Part shown: positions 42,492 to 52,444 of the stretch, one piece after another
How positions within the stretch are numbered: the first letter of the stretch is position 1
Layout of the letters: the number at the start of each line of letters is the position of its first letter
NCBI GenBank assembly: GCA_016721185.1
Contig: JADKIP010000014.1
Location: 868,001 to 932,000, forward strand
Source: Candidatus Dechloromonas phosphorivorans
GTDB taxonomy: Bacteria; Pseudomonadota; Gammaproteobacteria; Burkholderiales; Rhodocyclaceae
Reading direction: 5' to 3'
Length of the DNA: 64,000 bases
Notes under the pieces: model-generated
Seen by the model: the letters and a program-made list of their open reading frames with translations, nothing else
Told to the model about the DNA's origin: nothing
Databases searched by the model: none
Program-made: the position numbers and the translations under genes

Positions 42492-43247
42492 ATGTTCAAA
42501 ATTTCACTCATTCCTGCATTCAAAGACAATTACATCTGGCTGCTGACGCAAGGCAACCGCGCTTTCGTCGTCGACCCTGGCGATGCAGCGCCCGTGCTGG
42601 CCAGGCTGGAAACCGACGGTCTGAGGCTCGAAGGCATCCTGATCACGCATCACCATGCTGACCACCAAGGCGGCGTTGCCGAGCTGAAAGCGCGCTATCC
42701 GGTGGAGGTTTTTGCCCCGGCCGGGGAGTCTATCACAGGCGTTACTCGCCCTTTGAGCGGTGGCGAAAGCATTGATGTGCTCGGCCAAAGTGTTGTCGTA
42801 ATGACGGTTCCTGGCCACACCCTGGGCCATCTTGCCTACCATGCAACGGGTGCGCTTTTTTGTGGGGATACGCTGTTTGGTGCCGGTTGCGGCCGTTTGT
42901 TTGAAGGGACGCCAGCGCAAATGTCAGCCTCGCTCGACAGCATTGCCAACCTGCCCGACGACACCAGAATCTACTGTGCCCACGAATACACCGAGGCCAA
43001 TCTGCGCTTTGCGCTCGCCGTCGAGCCAGAGAATTCTGCGCTGCAGCAGCGAGTCGTGGAGGTCGCCGCTTTGCGGGCGGTGGGCTTGCCTAGCGTGCCC
43101 TCAACACTGGCCGAAGAAAAAGCCACCAACCCGTTCCTGCGCTGTGCCGAGCCCGCCGTGATTGACGCCGGCTTGCAGCATGCTGCGGTCAACCGTTCAA
43201 AAACCGCAATCTTCAGCGCCATTCGCGGCTGGCGAAATAACTTTTAG
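42492..43247 (+). CDS. gloB: Hydroxyacylglutathione hydrolase (glyoxalase II)
   Basis: 251 residues. Metal ligands in ILITHHHADHQGGV (THxHxDH), VPGHTLGHLAY and FCGDTLFGAGCGRLFEG, plus the C-terminal YCAHEYTEANLRFAL and the NPFLRC glutathione-side segment. Hydrolyses S-lactoylglutathione to lactate and glutathione in methylglyoxal detoxification. Length is standard. A GCTGCGGTCAAC copy lies near its 3' end. Its stop overlaps the CheY-like gene by 4 nt on the opposite strand. Confidence 0.96.
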   Translation: MFKISLIPAFKDNYIWLLTQGNRAFVVDPGDAAPVLARLETDGLRLEGILITHHHADHQGGVAELKARYPVEVFAPAGESITGVTRPLSGGESIDVLGQSVVVMTVPGHTLGHLAYHATGALFCGDTLFGAGCGRLFEGTPAQMSASLDSIANLPDDTRIYCAHEYTEANLRFALAVEPENSALQQRVVEVAALRAVGLPSVPSTLAEEKATNPFLRCAEPAVIDAGLQHAAVNRSKTAIFSAIRGWRNNF

Positions 43248-43636
43248 GTTGGCTGCTGGCGAATTCGGAGAGCGACTTTTTCCAGCGTATCGAGGATGCG
43301 GGCGGCGTTGAAAGGTTTGATGATGAAACCGCTGGCGCCGTTCTGGATTGATTCCTGAACCGTTTCCGGGTCAGCATTGCTGGTGATCATTACCACTTCG
43401 GTTTCTGGTCTTGCGACCTTGATTTCGCACAGTGCATCGAGGCCATTCTTCTCTGGCATGATCACATCAAGGCAAACAATATCCGGTTTGAGCCGGCCAG
43501 CCATTTCAACAGCCAGAACCCCATTCCGGGCTTCACCGATGACTTCGTAGACATCGCCTCGTAACATGCTCCGCAGGATGCTGCGCATCATGTCGTTATC
43601 ATCAACGATTACGATCGAGATACATTTCTTGGCCAT
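43244..43636 (-). CDS. CheY-like single-domain response regulator
   Basis: 130 residues, receiver domain only. Acidic pair IVIVDDNDMM, phosphoacceptor Asp in DIVCLDVIMPEKNG, Thr/Ser in VVMITSNAD and Lys in FIIKPFNAARIL. It is immediately downstream (4 nt) of a small membrane protein on the same strand. Stand-alone regulators of this type act on the flagellar motor or as phosphorelay intermediates. The cognate kinase is not adjacent. Confidence 0.93.
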   Translation of the reverse strand: MAKKCISIVIVDDNDMMRSILRSMLRGDVYEVIGEARNGVLAVEMAGRLKPDIVCLDVIMPEKNGLDALCEIKVARPETEVVMITSNADPETVQESIQNGASGFIIKPFNAARILDTLEKVALRIRQQPT

Positions 43637-43639
43637 GAT

Positions 43640-44068
43640 CTAACGACAATATGAGTTAAAGAAAATCAGTGATCCAACCGCCAGGGCGACGGCACAAATC
43701 GCCCATCGGATACCACCGATCAGCGCTCGGCGCGCCTGATGATGGGCTGAGCGTTGTTTGAACTGGAAATACTGCTGAAATTCGCCCAAGGTCAGCAAAC
43801 AGGTAAATAAGAAAAAGATCATTCCACAGAACATGAAAATGATAATTCCATTGGTCATTTCCCGGCATGCACCGGCAGTATGGCGGAGCGACATCAGAAT
43901 CGCATCAGTTTTGAAAGCAAAACCGCTGATAAGGTAGGCTAGCAGAGCAAAGAGGCTGATCAGCCCAATGACCAGCCATGTTTGCCAGCGCCCGAGCTGG
44001 GCCAGTGCGTTCTTTATATCGTTAATGAGCCATTGCATGCATTTTAGCCGCGTTTTGAGCGGGTCCAT
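43640..44068 (-). CDS. Small integral membrane protein
   Basis: 142 residues, or 132 if the ATG at 44038 is used. Three hydrophobic segments are visible: LVIGLISLFALLAYLISGFA, IIIFMFCGMIFFLFTCLLTL and WAICAVALAVGSLIFF. The stretch between the second and third is polar and basic. No family recognised. Transcribed with the CheY-like gene (3 nt apart), it may be a membrane anchor or sensor for it. Confidence 0.65.
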   Translation of the reverse strand: MDPLKTRLKCMQWLINDIKNALAQLGRWQTWLVIGLISLFALLAYLISGFAFKTDAILMSLRHTAGACREMTNGIIIFMFCGMIFFLFTCLLTLGEFQQYFQFKQRSAHHQARRALIGGIRWAICAVALAVGSLIFFNSYCR

Positions 44069-44111
44069 TGTGATAAATTTGGTAAAAGCTAAATTCTAAG
44101 GGCAGATTAAC

Positions 44112-47100
44112 ATGGCAGAGCAAGCGGCAATCATTTCCACACTGAAATCGTCTCGTGGCAAGCGAATTGCCATTTGGCTGGTGGGGATCTTTTTGCTTTT
44201 TGGCTTGCTGGGTTATTTCGCGGCGCCGCCACTGATTAAATCCATTCTGCTCAAGCAACTTTCGCAGGAGTTGAAGCGCGAAGTCAGTATCGAAAAAATC
44301 GACATCAGCCCTTACGCGCTATCGGCCCAGATCAGTGGTCTGTCGATCAAGGCCGAGGGCGGCAAGGAAGTCGCGGGTTTCGATGAGCTATTCGTCAATC
44401 TGTCATCAGCCTCCATCTTCAAACTGGCTGCCGTGGTTGATGAAGTCAGACTGCGGGGCTTGCGGCTGGCCATCGCGCGCGTATCCGAAGGGCGCTACGA
44501 CATTTCCGATTTGCTTGATAAATGGATGCAGCCCAAGGATGAACCACCGAGTGAACTGCCTCATTTTTCGGTGAATAATATTCAGTTGATTGGCGGCAAG
44601 ATCGAATTCGATGACCAGCCCAAGGGCAAGGTTCACACAATCAGTGACGTTAATCTGGCACTGCCCTTCGTTTCAAATTTGCCCTATCAGGTGGAAATAT
44701 TGGTTGAACCTAGCTTTTCAGCCAATTTCAACGGTTCACCGCTGGCTTTGAAGGGGCGAAGCAAGCCCTTTGCAAACACCCATGAAAGTGAGCTCGATCT
44801 CGATCTGGACCGCTTTGATCTGGCTGCCTTGCAGCCTTATCTGCCGGAGTCTGTGCCGGTCCGACTGAATGCCGGCACGCTGGATTCGGAGTTGAAAGTC
44901 GTCTTCAAGGAATTATCCGACCAGGTTTTTTCGTTGAGCGTGATCGGTAGCGCCCATATTTCCGGCCTGGCGCTGGCCGAGAGCAATGGTTTGCCGCTGG
45001 TCGGCTGGAAGCGGCTCGACGTTGATCTGGAGAACGCGGACCTGATCAACCAGAAAATCGCGGTCAAGCGCGTTGCGCTGGATGGTCTGGATGCGACGCT
45101 GTCGGTCAATCGTCAGGGTGAATTCAACGTGCTGGTACTGGCTGAAAAGCTGGCTAAACCTGCGGTAAAAGAGGCGCCGCCGGCACCGGCAAACGCCAAG
45201 CCGCTGGTCTGGTCGCTCAACGAGTTTGCCTTGAGCAATGGCCTGATTCGCTGGAAGGATGAATCGAACCTGTCGCCAGTCGCGGGGGAGTTGCGTCATC
45301 TGCAGGTGGTCGTCGGCAAGCTCGATAGCACATTGGTTGAGCCGATTGAGATCAGCGAGGCGAGCTACCAGGTCGATCTTGGCGATCGCTTCCGGGTGGA
45401 AAAAATGCTGGTCAAGGGCATCCGTGTTGATTTGCCGGCACACCGGATCGATATCGCCGAAGTAACCAATAGCCAGACGCGCGCCCGCATGGTGCGCAAC
45501 AAGGCGGGCAAGATTGAGTGGGTTAGTTCGCCGCTGTTAAAAACAATTCGGGCGGCAGACGCCAAAATTCAGGATGAGCGGCCGTGGATCGGCAACGTCG
45601 CCAAATTGAATATCGAGGATCTCGGATTTCGCTTTGAGGATAATTCGACTCAACCCGCCGCCGCGCAATCGCTGGATGGCTTCAACCTGCACGGTGAAAA
45701 TCTCACCAACGAGCCGGGAAAAAAAGGCAGGATTTCGCTGAAGAGCAAGATCAACAACAAGGGTAGTTTGAGTGTTGAGGGTAGTGTGCAAGTCTTCCCG
45801 CTCGATCTGGCGGTGAAAGTTGAAACGATCGCTATTCCCTTGTTGCCCTTGCAGCCTTACTTTGCCGAGTACGTAACGATTGCGCTGACGCGTGGACAGG
45901 TTTCCAACAAAGGTGAGGCCACGGCGCGGATCGACAAGGATGGTTTGAAGGCCGCCTACAAGGGGTCGGTGACGGTGGGCGACTTGCTTGCGGTCGACAA
46001 GGAAAAGAGTGCTGATTTCCTTAAATGGAAGTCGTTGTTTCTGGGTGGGATTGATTTCCGCCTGGCGCCTTTGGCAATCAATGTGGGTGAAATTGCGTTG
46101 TCGGATTTCTATTCCAAGCTGATTTTGAGCGAAACGGGCCGTCTGAATGTGCAGGATATTGTCCGTAAGCCGGCCGGTGAATCCGCGCCAGTGGTGGAGA
46201 AAGCGGCTAGTTCCAGTGCCGGGGAACAAACGGCGGTAATTACGCCCTCCGTGGCTGCGGTTGAAAAGCCACTCATTCCCATCAAAATTGCCAAAATCAC
46301 CTTGCAGAATGGCACGGTCAACTTTTCGGATTTCTTCGTTAAACCGAATTACACCGTCAATGTGGGCAAACTCGGCGGCCGCATCACCGGCCTTTCTTCG
46401 GCAGCAGACAGCGTCGCGGATCTGGAGCTGCGGGGGAGCTACGCCAATACCGCACCGGTGCAGATTGCCGGCAAGCTGAACCCGCTGGCAGCCAAGCCTT
46501 ACCTCGATATCAAGGCCGATGTGACGGGGATTGATCTGGTTGGTTTTTCGCCGTATTCCGGCAAATATGCCGGTTACAACATCGAGAAGGGGAAGCTCTC
46601 ACTCAATCTTGCCTACAAACTGGAAAATAATCAGTTGACCGCAGAAAACCGCTTGTTTATTGATCAATTCACCTTTGGCGAGAAGGTTGAAAGTCCGACC
46701 GCAACGTCGCTGCCGGTCAATCTGGCGATCTCCCTCCTGAAGAATAACCGTGGCGAAATCGATCTCAATTTGCCGATCTCCGGTTCGCTGGATGATCCGC
46801 AATTCTCGATTGGCGGATTGATTTTCAAGGTGATCGGCAACCTTTTCGTCAAGGCAGTGACCTCGCCGTTTGCCTTGCTGGGATCAATGTTTGGTGGTGG
46901 CGAGGAGCTTTCCCATGTCGAATTTGCTCCCGGTCGAGCGACGATCAACGAAGCTGGGAGTAAAAAGCTGGAAGTGCTGGCCAAGGCACTGAACGAACGC
47001 GCCGCGCTGAAGCTCGAAATTACTGGACGGGCTGATCCAGAAGCCGATAAGGAGGGTGTCAAGCGGGTGGCGCTGGAGCGTGCGGTGAAGGCTCAAAAGC

Positions 47101-47459
47101 TGAAGGAAACCCTGAAAAAAGGTGATGAAGGTGACTCGCTGGATAGCATTCAAATTGCGCCGGAAGAGTACAAAATTTATCTGACACGCGCCTACAAGGA
47201 AGCCAAATTTCCCAAGCCGCGCAACGTCGTTGGCTTGCAGAAGGATCTGCCGGTTGAAGAAATGGAAAAACTGATGTTGACCAATCTCCAGGTCACTGAA
47301 GACGATATCCGTCAACTGGCGAAACAGCGGGCAGAAAATATCCAGGCCTGGCTGATCGATCCGGGCAAGGTGCCGGTAGAACGGATTTTTCTGCTTCCCC
47401 CGAAGTCTGAGGCTGACGAAAAAGCCAGCGCCATGCGCGCTGACTTTTCGCTAAGGTAG
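44112..47459 (+). CDS. DUF748 (AsmA-like) protein with C-terminal OmpA-like region
   Basis: 1115 residues. One N-terminal transmembrane segment (IAIWLVGIFLLFGLLGYFA, about 20-40) anchors a very long periplasmic repeat of beta-rich DUF748/AsmA-type modules (KREVSIEKIDISPYALSAQI; the recurring LDLDRFDLAALQPYL-like pieces). The C-terminal part (from about 935) has an OmpA-like stretch: FAPGRATINEAGSKKLEVLA, then LEITGRADPEADKEGV, where most peptidoglycan-binding residues are recognisable. AsmA-family proteins are implicated in phospholipid transport to the outer membrane. Divergent from the small membrane protein and close to rmuC, 7 nt apart. Confidence 0.85.
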   Translation: MAEQAAIISTLKSSRGKRIAIWLVGIFLLFGLLGYFAAPPLIKSILLKQLSQELKREVSIEKIDISPYALSAQISGLSIKAEGGKEVAGFDELFVNLSSASIFKLAAVVDEVRLRGLRLAIARVSEGRYDISDLLDKWMQPKDEPPSELPHFSVNNIQLIGGKIEFDDQPKGKVHTISDVNLALPFVSNLPYQVEILVEPSFSANFNGSPLALKGRSKPFANTHESELDLDLDRFDLAALQPYLPESVPVRLNAGTLDSELKVVFKELSDQVFSLSVIGSAHISGLALAESNGLPLVGWKRLDVDLENADLINQKIAVKRVALDGLDATLSVNRQGEFNVLVLAEKLAKPAVKEAPPAPANAKPLVWSLNEFALSNGLIRWKDESNLSPVAGELRHLQVVVGKLDSTLVEPIEISEASYQVDLGDRFRVEKMLVKGIRVDLPAHRIDIAEVTNSQTRARMVRNKAGKIEWVSSPLLKTIRAADAKIQDERPWIGNVAKLNIEDLGFRFEDNSTQPAAAQSLDGFNLHGENLTNEPGKKGRISLKSKINNKGSLSVEGSVQVFPLDLAVKVETIAIPLLPLQPYFAEYVTIALTRGQVSNKGEATARIDKDGLKAAYKGSVTVGDLLAVDKEKSADFLKWKSLFLGGIDFRLAPLAINVGEIALSDFYSKLILSETGRLNVQDIVRKPAGESAPVVEKAASSSAGEQTAVITPSVAAVEKPLIPIKIAKITLQNGTVNFSDFFVKPNYTVNVGKLGGRITGLSSAADSVADLELRGSYANTAPVQIAGKLNPLAAKPYLDIKADVTGIDLVGFSPYSGKYAGYNIEKGKLSLNLAYKLENNQLTAENRLFIDQFTFGEKVESPTATSLPVNLAISLLKNNRGEIDLNLPISGSLDDPQFSIGGLIFKVIGNLFVKAVTSPFALLGSMFGGGEELSHVEFAPGRATINEAGSKKLEVLAKALNERAALKLEITGRADPEADKEGVKRVALERAVKAQKLKETLKKGDEGDSLDSIQIAPEEYKIYLTRAYKEAKFPKPRNVVGLQKDLPVEEMEKLMLTNLQVTEDDIRQLAKQRAENIQAWLIDPGKVPVERIFLLPPKSEADEKASAMRADFSLR

Positions 47460-47466
47460 GCCGCTG

Positions 47467-48801
47467 ATGGGCCAAACAATGAGCCTGCTTTTACTGGCGG
47501 GCCTGGTGGTTGTCATTCTGCTGCAGCTAGTCATGCTGCTGCGCGGCAAGAACGGGCGTGACGATGAAATGCGCTTCCGCGCTTTGCAGGAGGCGCAGGA
47601 AAAAGGCATGGTGCGCTTGGAGCGCGAGCTGCGTGAGGAACTCTCGCGCGGGCGGCGGGAGGATGCCGAGGAAGCGTTTCGTGATCGTGATGAGCGGGCG
47701 CACTCGTCGAACCTGCTCAGTCAGACAGTGACAACGCAAGTCGGGCAGTTTGGCACTTTGCAAGCTGAACGACTGGAAGCTTTTGCTCGCGAATTGAACC
47801 GCTTTTCACTCGGCCTCGACGAGCGTTTCGAGCGCCTTAAATTAAGCGTTGAAAGCCGGTTGACCGCAATTCAGGTTGATAACTCGGCCAAACTTGAGGA
47901 AATGCGGCGCACCGTCGACGAAAAATTGCACGCAACGCTGGAGCAGCGGCTTGGGCAATCCTTCCAGATGGTCAGTGAGCGATTGGAGCAGGTGCACCGT
48001 GGCCTTGGGGAAATGCAGACACTGGCGGCAGGCGTCGGCGACCTAAAACGGGTACTGACCAACGTCAAGACACGCGGTACCTGGGGCGAGGTGCAGCTAT
48101 CCGCCTTGCTGGAACAATTACTGACGGCCGATCAGTTTTCGGCCAATGTCGCGACCCGACCGGATACCAATGAGCGGGTCGATTTCGCCATTCGTTTACC
48201 CGGCAAGGGGGATGGCGCGGTGGTCTGGCTGCCGATTGATGCCAAGTTTCCGATTGAGGACTATCAGCGTTTGCTTGATGCCCAGGACCGTTGTGATCCG
48301 GCGGCCGTTGAAGAGGCGGCAAAAGCCATTGAAATGCGCTTGAAAAACGAGGCCAGGAGCATTCGCGACAAATATGTTTCGCCGCCCCATACCACCGACT
48401 TTGCCCTGCTCTATTTGCCGATCGAAGGCTTGTACGCCGAGGCGCTGCGCCGGCCGGGGCTGGCTGAAATCCTGCAGCGCGACTTCCGGGTTAGCCTGGC
48501 CGGGCCAACGACGCTGGCGGCGCTGCTCAATAGCCTGCAAATGGGTTTCCGGACACTGGCGATCGAGCAGCGCTCAGCGGAAGTTTGGGCAGTCCTCGGT
48601 GCCGTGAAAACTGAATTCGGCAAATTTGGCGAAGCGCTGGCGCACACCAAGAAAAAACTGGATGAAGCAAGCAACAGCATCAGCAAGGCAGAAACCCGGA
48701 CGCGCCAGCTATCACGCCGGCTGAAAGAAGTTGAAGCCCTGCCGGTGGGTGAATCGGAAAACTTGATTGGGGTAACGGATTTAGATGGCGAAGACGACTG
48801 A
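47467..48801 (+). CDS. rmuC: DNA recombination protein RmuC
   Basis: 444 residues. An N-terminal hydrophobic anchor (LLLLAGLVVVILLQLVMLL), a long coiled coil (about 35-200), then the RmuC domain with GTWGEVQLSALLEQLLTADQ, the PIDAKFPIEDYQRLLDA segment and LLYLPIEGLYAEALRRPGL. RmuC limits inversions at short repeats, and is structurally related to restriction-like nucleases. It is followed by DUF3293 with a 17-nt overlap. Confidence 0.94.
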   Translation: MGQTMSLLLLAGLVVVILLQLVMLLRGKNGRDDEMRFRALQEAQEKGMVRLERELREELSRGRREDAEEAFRDRDERAHSSNLLSQTVTTQVGQFGTLQAERLEAFARELNRFSLGLDERFERLKLSVESRLTAIQVDNSAKLEEMRRTVDEKLHATLEQRLGQSFQMVSERLEQVHRGLGEMQTLAAGVGDLKRVLTNVKTRGTWGEVQLSALLEQLLTADQFSANVATRPDTNERVDFAIRLPGKGDGAVVWLPIDAKFPIEDYQRLLDAQDRCDPAAVEEAAKAIEMRLKNEARSIRDKYVSPPHTTDFALLYLPIEGLYAEALRRPGLAEILQRDFRVSLAGPTTLAALLNSLQMGFRTLAIEQRSAEVWAVLGAVKTEFGKFGEALAHTKKKLDEASNSISKAETRTRQLSRRLKEVEALPVGESENLIGVTDLDGEDD

Positions 48802-49219
48802 ACTGGAAACGGCGTACCGTGCGACAACCTACCGGGTTTTTCTGCCGGGCGGGTTTGCGGATTTGCGGATTGGGCAAGTCAATGAAACGCTGAACTGTTG
48901 GCTCGAGACTGCGGGTTGTGCGAACTATGCAATTATTTCAGCATACAACCCGGGTTCGCAGCGGGTTGATGCTGCCAAGAATGCCGAACGCCAATCACAA
49001 CTGGAGTGTGATTTGCTTGAGGGCAACTATGAACCGTATGCCGGTGAAAACGTGCCGGATGACGATAGTGGCCTGCTTGAGGAAAGTTGTTTTGTGTCCG
49101 ATATCGCGCTGGAAGACGCTTGTGCGCTAGCCGATGATTTTGGGCAGAATGCAATTGTTTATGGGGGCGCCAACGGTGTTCCCGGTCTGCTCTGGATTGA
49201 ACCCATAGAAGAAAAATAA
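48785..49219 (+). CDS. DUF3293 domain protein
   Basis: 144 residues. ELETAYRATTYRVFLPGGFA, the NYAIISAYNPGSQRVD signature, and QNAIVYGGANGVPGLLWI match DUF3293. No catalytic motif is evident. Translationally coupled on both sides (17-nt overlap with rmuC, shared TAATG with the kinase gene), which suggests a three-gene operon rmuC-DUF3293-kinase. Function unknown. Confidence 0.88.
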   Translation: MAKTTELETAYRATTYRVFLPGGFADLRIGQVNETLNCWLETAGCANYAIISAYNPGSQRVDAAKNAERQSQLECDLLEGNYEPYAGENVPDDDSGLLEESCFVSDIALEDACALADDFGQNAIVYGGANGVPGLLWIEPIEEK

Positions 49220-51606
49220 TGAGTAAAAAAATCGGCCGTTTTGATGTGCGTGGGGAATTAGGGCGCGGTGCCCAGAGTACGGTTTACCTGGGCTTTGACC
49301 CGCAGTTGCAACGCGAAATTGCCATCAAGACGGTTCACTTCAGCAAGCCCGATTTGGCGCAGAACAAGGTGCTGCTGGATGAGGCGCGCACGGTCAGCAA
49401 ATTGCGCCACCCGAATATCGTGCCGATTTTTGAAGCCGGCGAGGAGGGCGGTGATCTCTACCTGGTATTCGAATATGTGCCGGGGAAAAATCTCGCCGAA
49501 TTTTTGCGCCAGAGTGGGGCGCTTTCACCCGGTAACGCGGCCACCATTTTGCGGCCCATCCTTGATGCCGTTGCCCATGCTCATGCGCTGGGTATCATTC
49601 ACCGTGACCTGAAACCGTCGAATGTTCTGGTCGATGAAAAAAGCATGCCCCGGGTGATGGATTTCGGCATTGCTGCCCGCGTTGATTCGCCGAGCGAGAG
49701 CATGGAGGAATACACCGGCACGCCGGCTTACATGGCACCCGAATACATTGAGCGGCGTGAAATTGGCGAGCGCACAGACATCTTCGCGGCCGGCCTGATT
49801 CTGTTTGAAATGCTGGCCGGCCAGCGTGCGGTTGAAAGCGGCAATATTTTTCAGACCATGCACCGCATTGCCAATGAGGATATCCGGTTGCCGGTCAGTG
49901 CTGCGGTCGACGAGCGTTTGACCGGTGTTTTGTACAAGGCGCTGGCCCGCGACCCTTCTGTTCGTTACCAAACTGCGGCTCAGTTCATTGAGGCGATCGA
50001 TAATTATCTCTCTCCGGAAGAAGAGGCGAAAAATAGTCCGGAAGGCAAACAGGCAACGCTTGATTTCCTGCTTCGCCGCATGCGCCATAAAAGTGATTTC
50101 CCGGCCTTGTCTCAATCGGTCAGCGCCATCAACAAAATTGCGAATAGCGAAACCGAGAGTATTACCAAGCTCTCCAGCACCATCCTCAAGGATTTCGCGC
50201 TGACCAACAAGATTCTTCGTCTGGTCAATTCCGCCCATTTTCGGCCGGCTGGCGGCGGCAGTATCAGCACGGTTTCTCGGGCGGTGATCGTGCTCGGCTT
50301 CGAGGCGGTGCGCAATATTGCCATTACCGTACTGCTCTTCGAGCACTTGCAAAACAAGAGCAATGCCAACCAGCTCAAAGAAGACTTTCTGAGGGCCAAT
50401 CTGGCCGGCATTCTGGCCAAAGATATCAGCGCGACCGCGCAAATGCGTGATCTGGAACAGACTTTTATCTGCTCACTTTTTCATAGCCTGGGTCGCCTGC
50501 TCTCGCAATTTTATTTCCCCGAAGAGTCGGATGAAATTCGTCGCGTGGTTGCCCAGAAAGGCTGTACTGAAGATACCGCTGCAATGCAGGTGCTGGGTAT
50601 TTCCTTTGAGGAAATGGGGATTGCCATTGCTCAGCAGTGGGGTTTCCCGCCCCTGATAGTGGGCACGATGCGTAAACTACCGGCGGGGCGGGTTAAAAAA
50701 GCGGTAACGCAGGAGGACCGCCTGCGCGTCGTTTCCAGTTTCTCAAACGAGTTATGCGACGTGATTGCGCAAGCGACACCGGAAGCCCGCGAACGAGAGA
50801 TGAAAAAGACTATGCTCCGCTTTGCCGAGGCCATTCCACTTGATGCCAAGGCGGTGCAGCAGACCGTGCAGCGTGCGGTTGAGGAGGTTGCCGATTTCGC
50901 CCGAATCATTCACCTCAACATGCAGCAAACCACCTTTGGCAAACAGATGCGACAGTTTGCTCAAGGCGCCGCCGGAGACGATGATGCGGTCAACGCCGAG
51001 AATGAAGAAAATACGCTAAACGGGACCCTGCTCAAGGAAAAAGAGCTTGCGGATCCCTATGGCACGACCGCAGATGATGCCGCGCACGCTGTCGACGCTC
51101 AGGCGATCCTCACCGCGGGTATTCAGGACATCAGTAATACGCTGGTGGATGGGTTTAAACTCAATGACATCCTGCGCATCATCCTGGAAACGATGTTCCG
51201 TGCGATGGGTTTCAAGCGGGTTGTTCTATGCATTCGCGATGCCAAGGCCGGTTGCATGCAAGGGCGCTTCGGGTTTGGGCCAAACGCCAACGAAGTTGCC
51301 AAGGCATTCCGCTTTCCCTTGAGTTTTACCCCGGATATCTTTCATGCGGCGACGTCGAAAGGCGTCGATATCCTGATCAGTGATATTAATGATCCGAAGA
51401 TTGCCGCACGTGTTCCCGAATGGTATCGAAAGGCGGTACCTGCGCACTCTTTCGTGCTATTCCCGCTCAACATCAAGGGAAACCCGGTGGCGTTGATCTA
51501 CGCCGACCGGGATGAACCGGGTGGGATTTCTATCCCGGAAAATGAATTGTCGCTGCTCAGAACGCTAAGAAATCAAGCCATTCTTGCCATCAAGCAAGGC
51601 AGTTGA
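49219..51606 (+). CDS. Ser/Thr protein kinase fused to HDOD and GAF domains
   Basis: 795 residues. Eukaryotic-type kinase (about 5-265): GRGAQSTVYLGFD P-loop, Lys in REIAIKTVHF, IIHRDLKPSNVLVD catalytic loop, MDFGIAARV DFG motif, and YMAPEYIER. An HDOD domain follows (about 285-480; NSAHFRPAGGGSIS, then IVLGFEAVRNIAITVLLFEH, with residues LFHSLGRLLSQFYFP). The C-terminal region (about 610-790) is a GAF-like domain. The combination links phosphorylation, a metal-independent HD-related output and small-molecule sensing. No membrane segment. Substrates unknown. Its role may be general stress signalling. Confidence 0.9.
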   Translation: MSKKIGRFDVRGELGRGAQSTVYLGFDPQLQREIAIKTVHFSKPDLAQNKVLLDEARTVSKLRHPNIVPIFEAGEEGGDLYLVFEYVPGKNLAEFLRQSGALSPGNAATILRPILDAVAHAHALGIIHRDLKPSNVLVDEKSMPRVMDFGIAARVDSPSESMEEYTGTPAYMAPEYIERREIGERTDIFAAGLILFEMLAGQRAVESGNIFQTMHRIANEDIRLPVSAAVDERLTGVLYKALARDPSVRYQTAAQFIEAIDNYLSPEEEAKNSPEGKQATLDFLLRRMRHKSDFPALSQSVSAINKIANSETESITKLSSTILKDFALTNKILRLVNSAHFRPAGGGSISTVSRAVIVLGFEAVRNIAITVLLFEHLQNKSNANQLKEDFLRANLAGILAKDISATAQMRDLEQTFICSLFHSLGRLLSQFYFPEESDEIRRVVAQKGCTEDTAAMQVLGISFEEMGIAIAQQWGFPPLIVGTMRKLPAGRVKKAVTQEDRLRVVSSFSNELCDVIAQATPEAREREMKKTMLRFAEAIPLDAKAVQQTVQRAVEEVADFARIIHLNMQQTTFGKQMRQFAQGAAGDDDAVNAENEENTLNGTLLKEKELADPYGTTADDAAHAVDAQAILTAGIQDISNTLVDGFKLNDILRIILETMFRAMGFKRVVLCIRDAKAGCMQGRFGFGPNANEVAKAFRFPLSFTPDIFHAATSKGVDILISDINDPKIAARVPEWYRKAVPAHSFVLFPLNIKGNPVALIYADRDEPGGISIPENELSLLRTLRNQAILAIKQGS

Positions 51607-52434
51607 TTACCAGAGTTTCCACCAGGCGGTCTTGCGCTCCAGACCCTCTTTGTAAAAACGGCTGTTTGGGTAATTCTGGCGCATGACGCGGTCAGCATCG
51701 TCGCGCAAATCGTTCATTCCCATTTTGTCGTAGGCGGTCAGCAAAATGAACATTCCCTCTTCCACAGCGGGTGTTTGCGGGTAAGTCTTGATCGCAAACT
51801 GGGCGCGATTCGCCGCGGCAATGTAAGCGCCACGTTTCAGGTAGTAGTAAGCCACATTGACTTCTTGGGAGGCCATGGCATTAATCAGGTATTTAAGGCG
51901 AAGGGTGGCATCCGGGGCATATTTGCTGTTGGGGAAACGGCCAATCAGTTCCTTGAAAGCATCAAAGGATTCACGCGCCGCTTGGGGATCCCTTTCGGTC
52001 GGATCCTGTGAGCTGATATAACCGACAAAGCCAAGATCTTCATTGAAATTGATCAGGCCCTTGAGGTAATAGGCGTAATCCACCGCCGGGTGATTCGGGT
52101 GCAATTTAATGAAACGATCACAGGCAGCCAGTGCGGAGCCCGGTTCGCCACCTTTCCAATAAACGTAACCCAGTTCGAGCTGTGCCTGTTGCGCATAGCG
52201 GCCATACGGAAAGCGGGACTCAAGCTTTTCGAGATATTTTGCCGCCTTGTCGTAAGTCCCGTCAGCTTGGGCGTCTTTGGCTTCGCTATAGAGTTTACTA
52301 GCTGACCAACCGGCTGTTTCGTCCTGCGTGTTGTTCATTGAACCGCAGCCAGAGATTAAAATGGCAGCAATAACTGCGCTCAGCCAGCTGAAGAGGGCAG
52401 GAAAAGGCCGGAATGCGGCTAAACTTCGCATCAT
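51607..52434 (-). CDS. bamD: Outer membrane assembly lipoprotein BamD (ComL)
   Basis: 275 residues (a second ATG follows directly). Signal peptide with lipobox SAVIAAILISGCGSM, so a lipoprotein at the inner face of the outer membrane. TPR repeats: SASKLYSEAKDAQADGTYDK, ESRFPYGRYAQQAQLELGYV, KLHPNHPAVDYAYYLKGLI and the C-terminal EEGMFILLTAYDKMGMNDL. Part of the Bam complex that inserts beta-barrel proteins. Divergent from rluD, as in many betaproteobacteria; the two start regions overlap within a few nucleotides, so a shared promoter region is unlikely and promoters must be inside the genes. Confidence 0.96.
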   Translation of the reverse strand: MMRSLAAFRPFPALFSWLSAVIAAILISGCGSMNNTQDETAGWSASKLYSEAKDAQADGTYDKAAKYLEKLESRFPYGRYAQQAQLELGYVYWKGGEPGSALAACDRFIKLHPNHPAVDYAYYLKGLINFNEDLGFVGYISSQDPTERDPQAARESFDAFKELIGRFPNSKYAPDATLRLKYLINAMASQEVNVAYYYLKRGAYIAAANRAQFAIKTYPQTPAVEEGMFILLTAYDKMGMNDLRDDADRVMRQNYPNSRFYKEGLERKTAWWKLW

Positions 52435-52444
52435 GAAAGATCCT

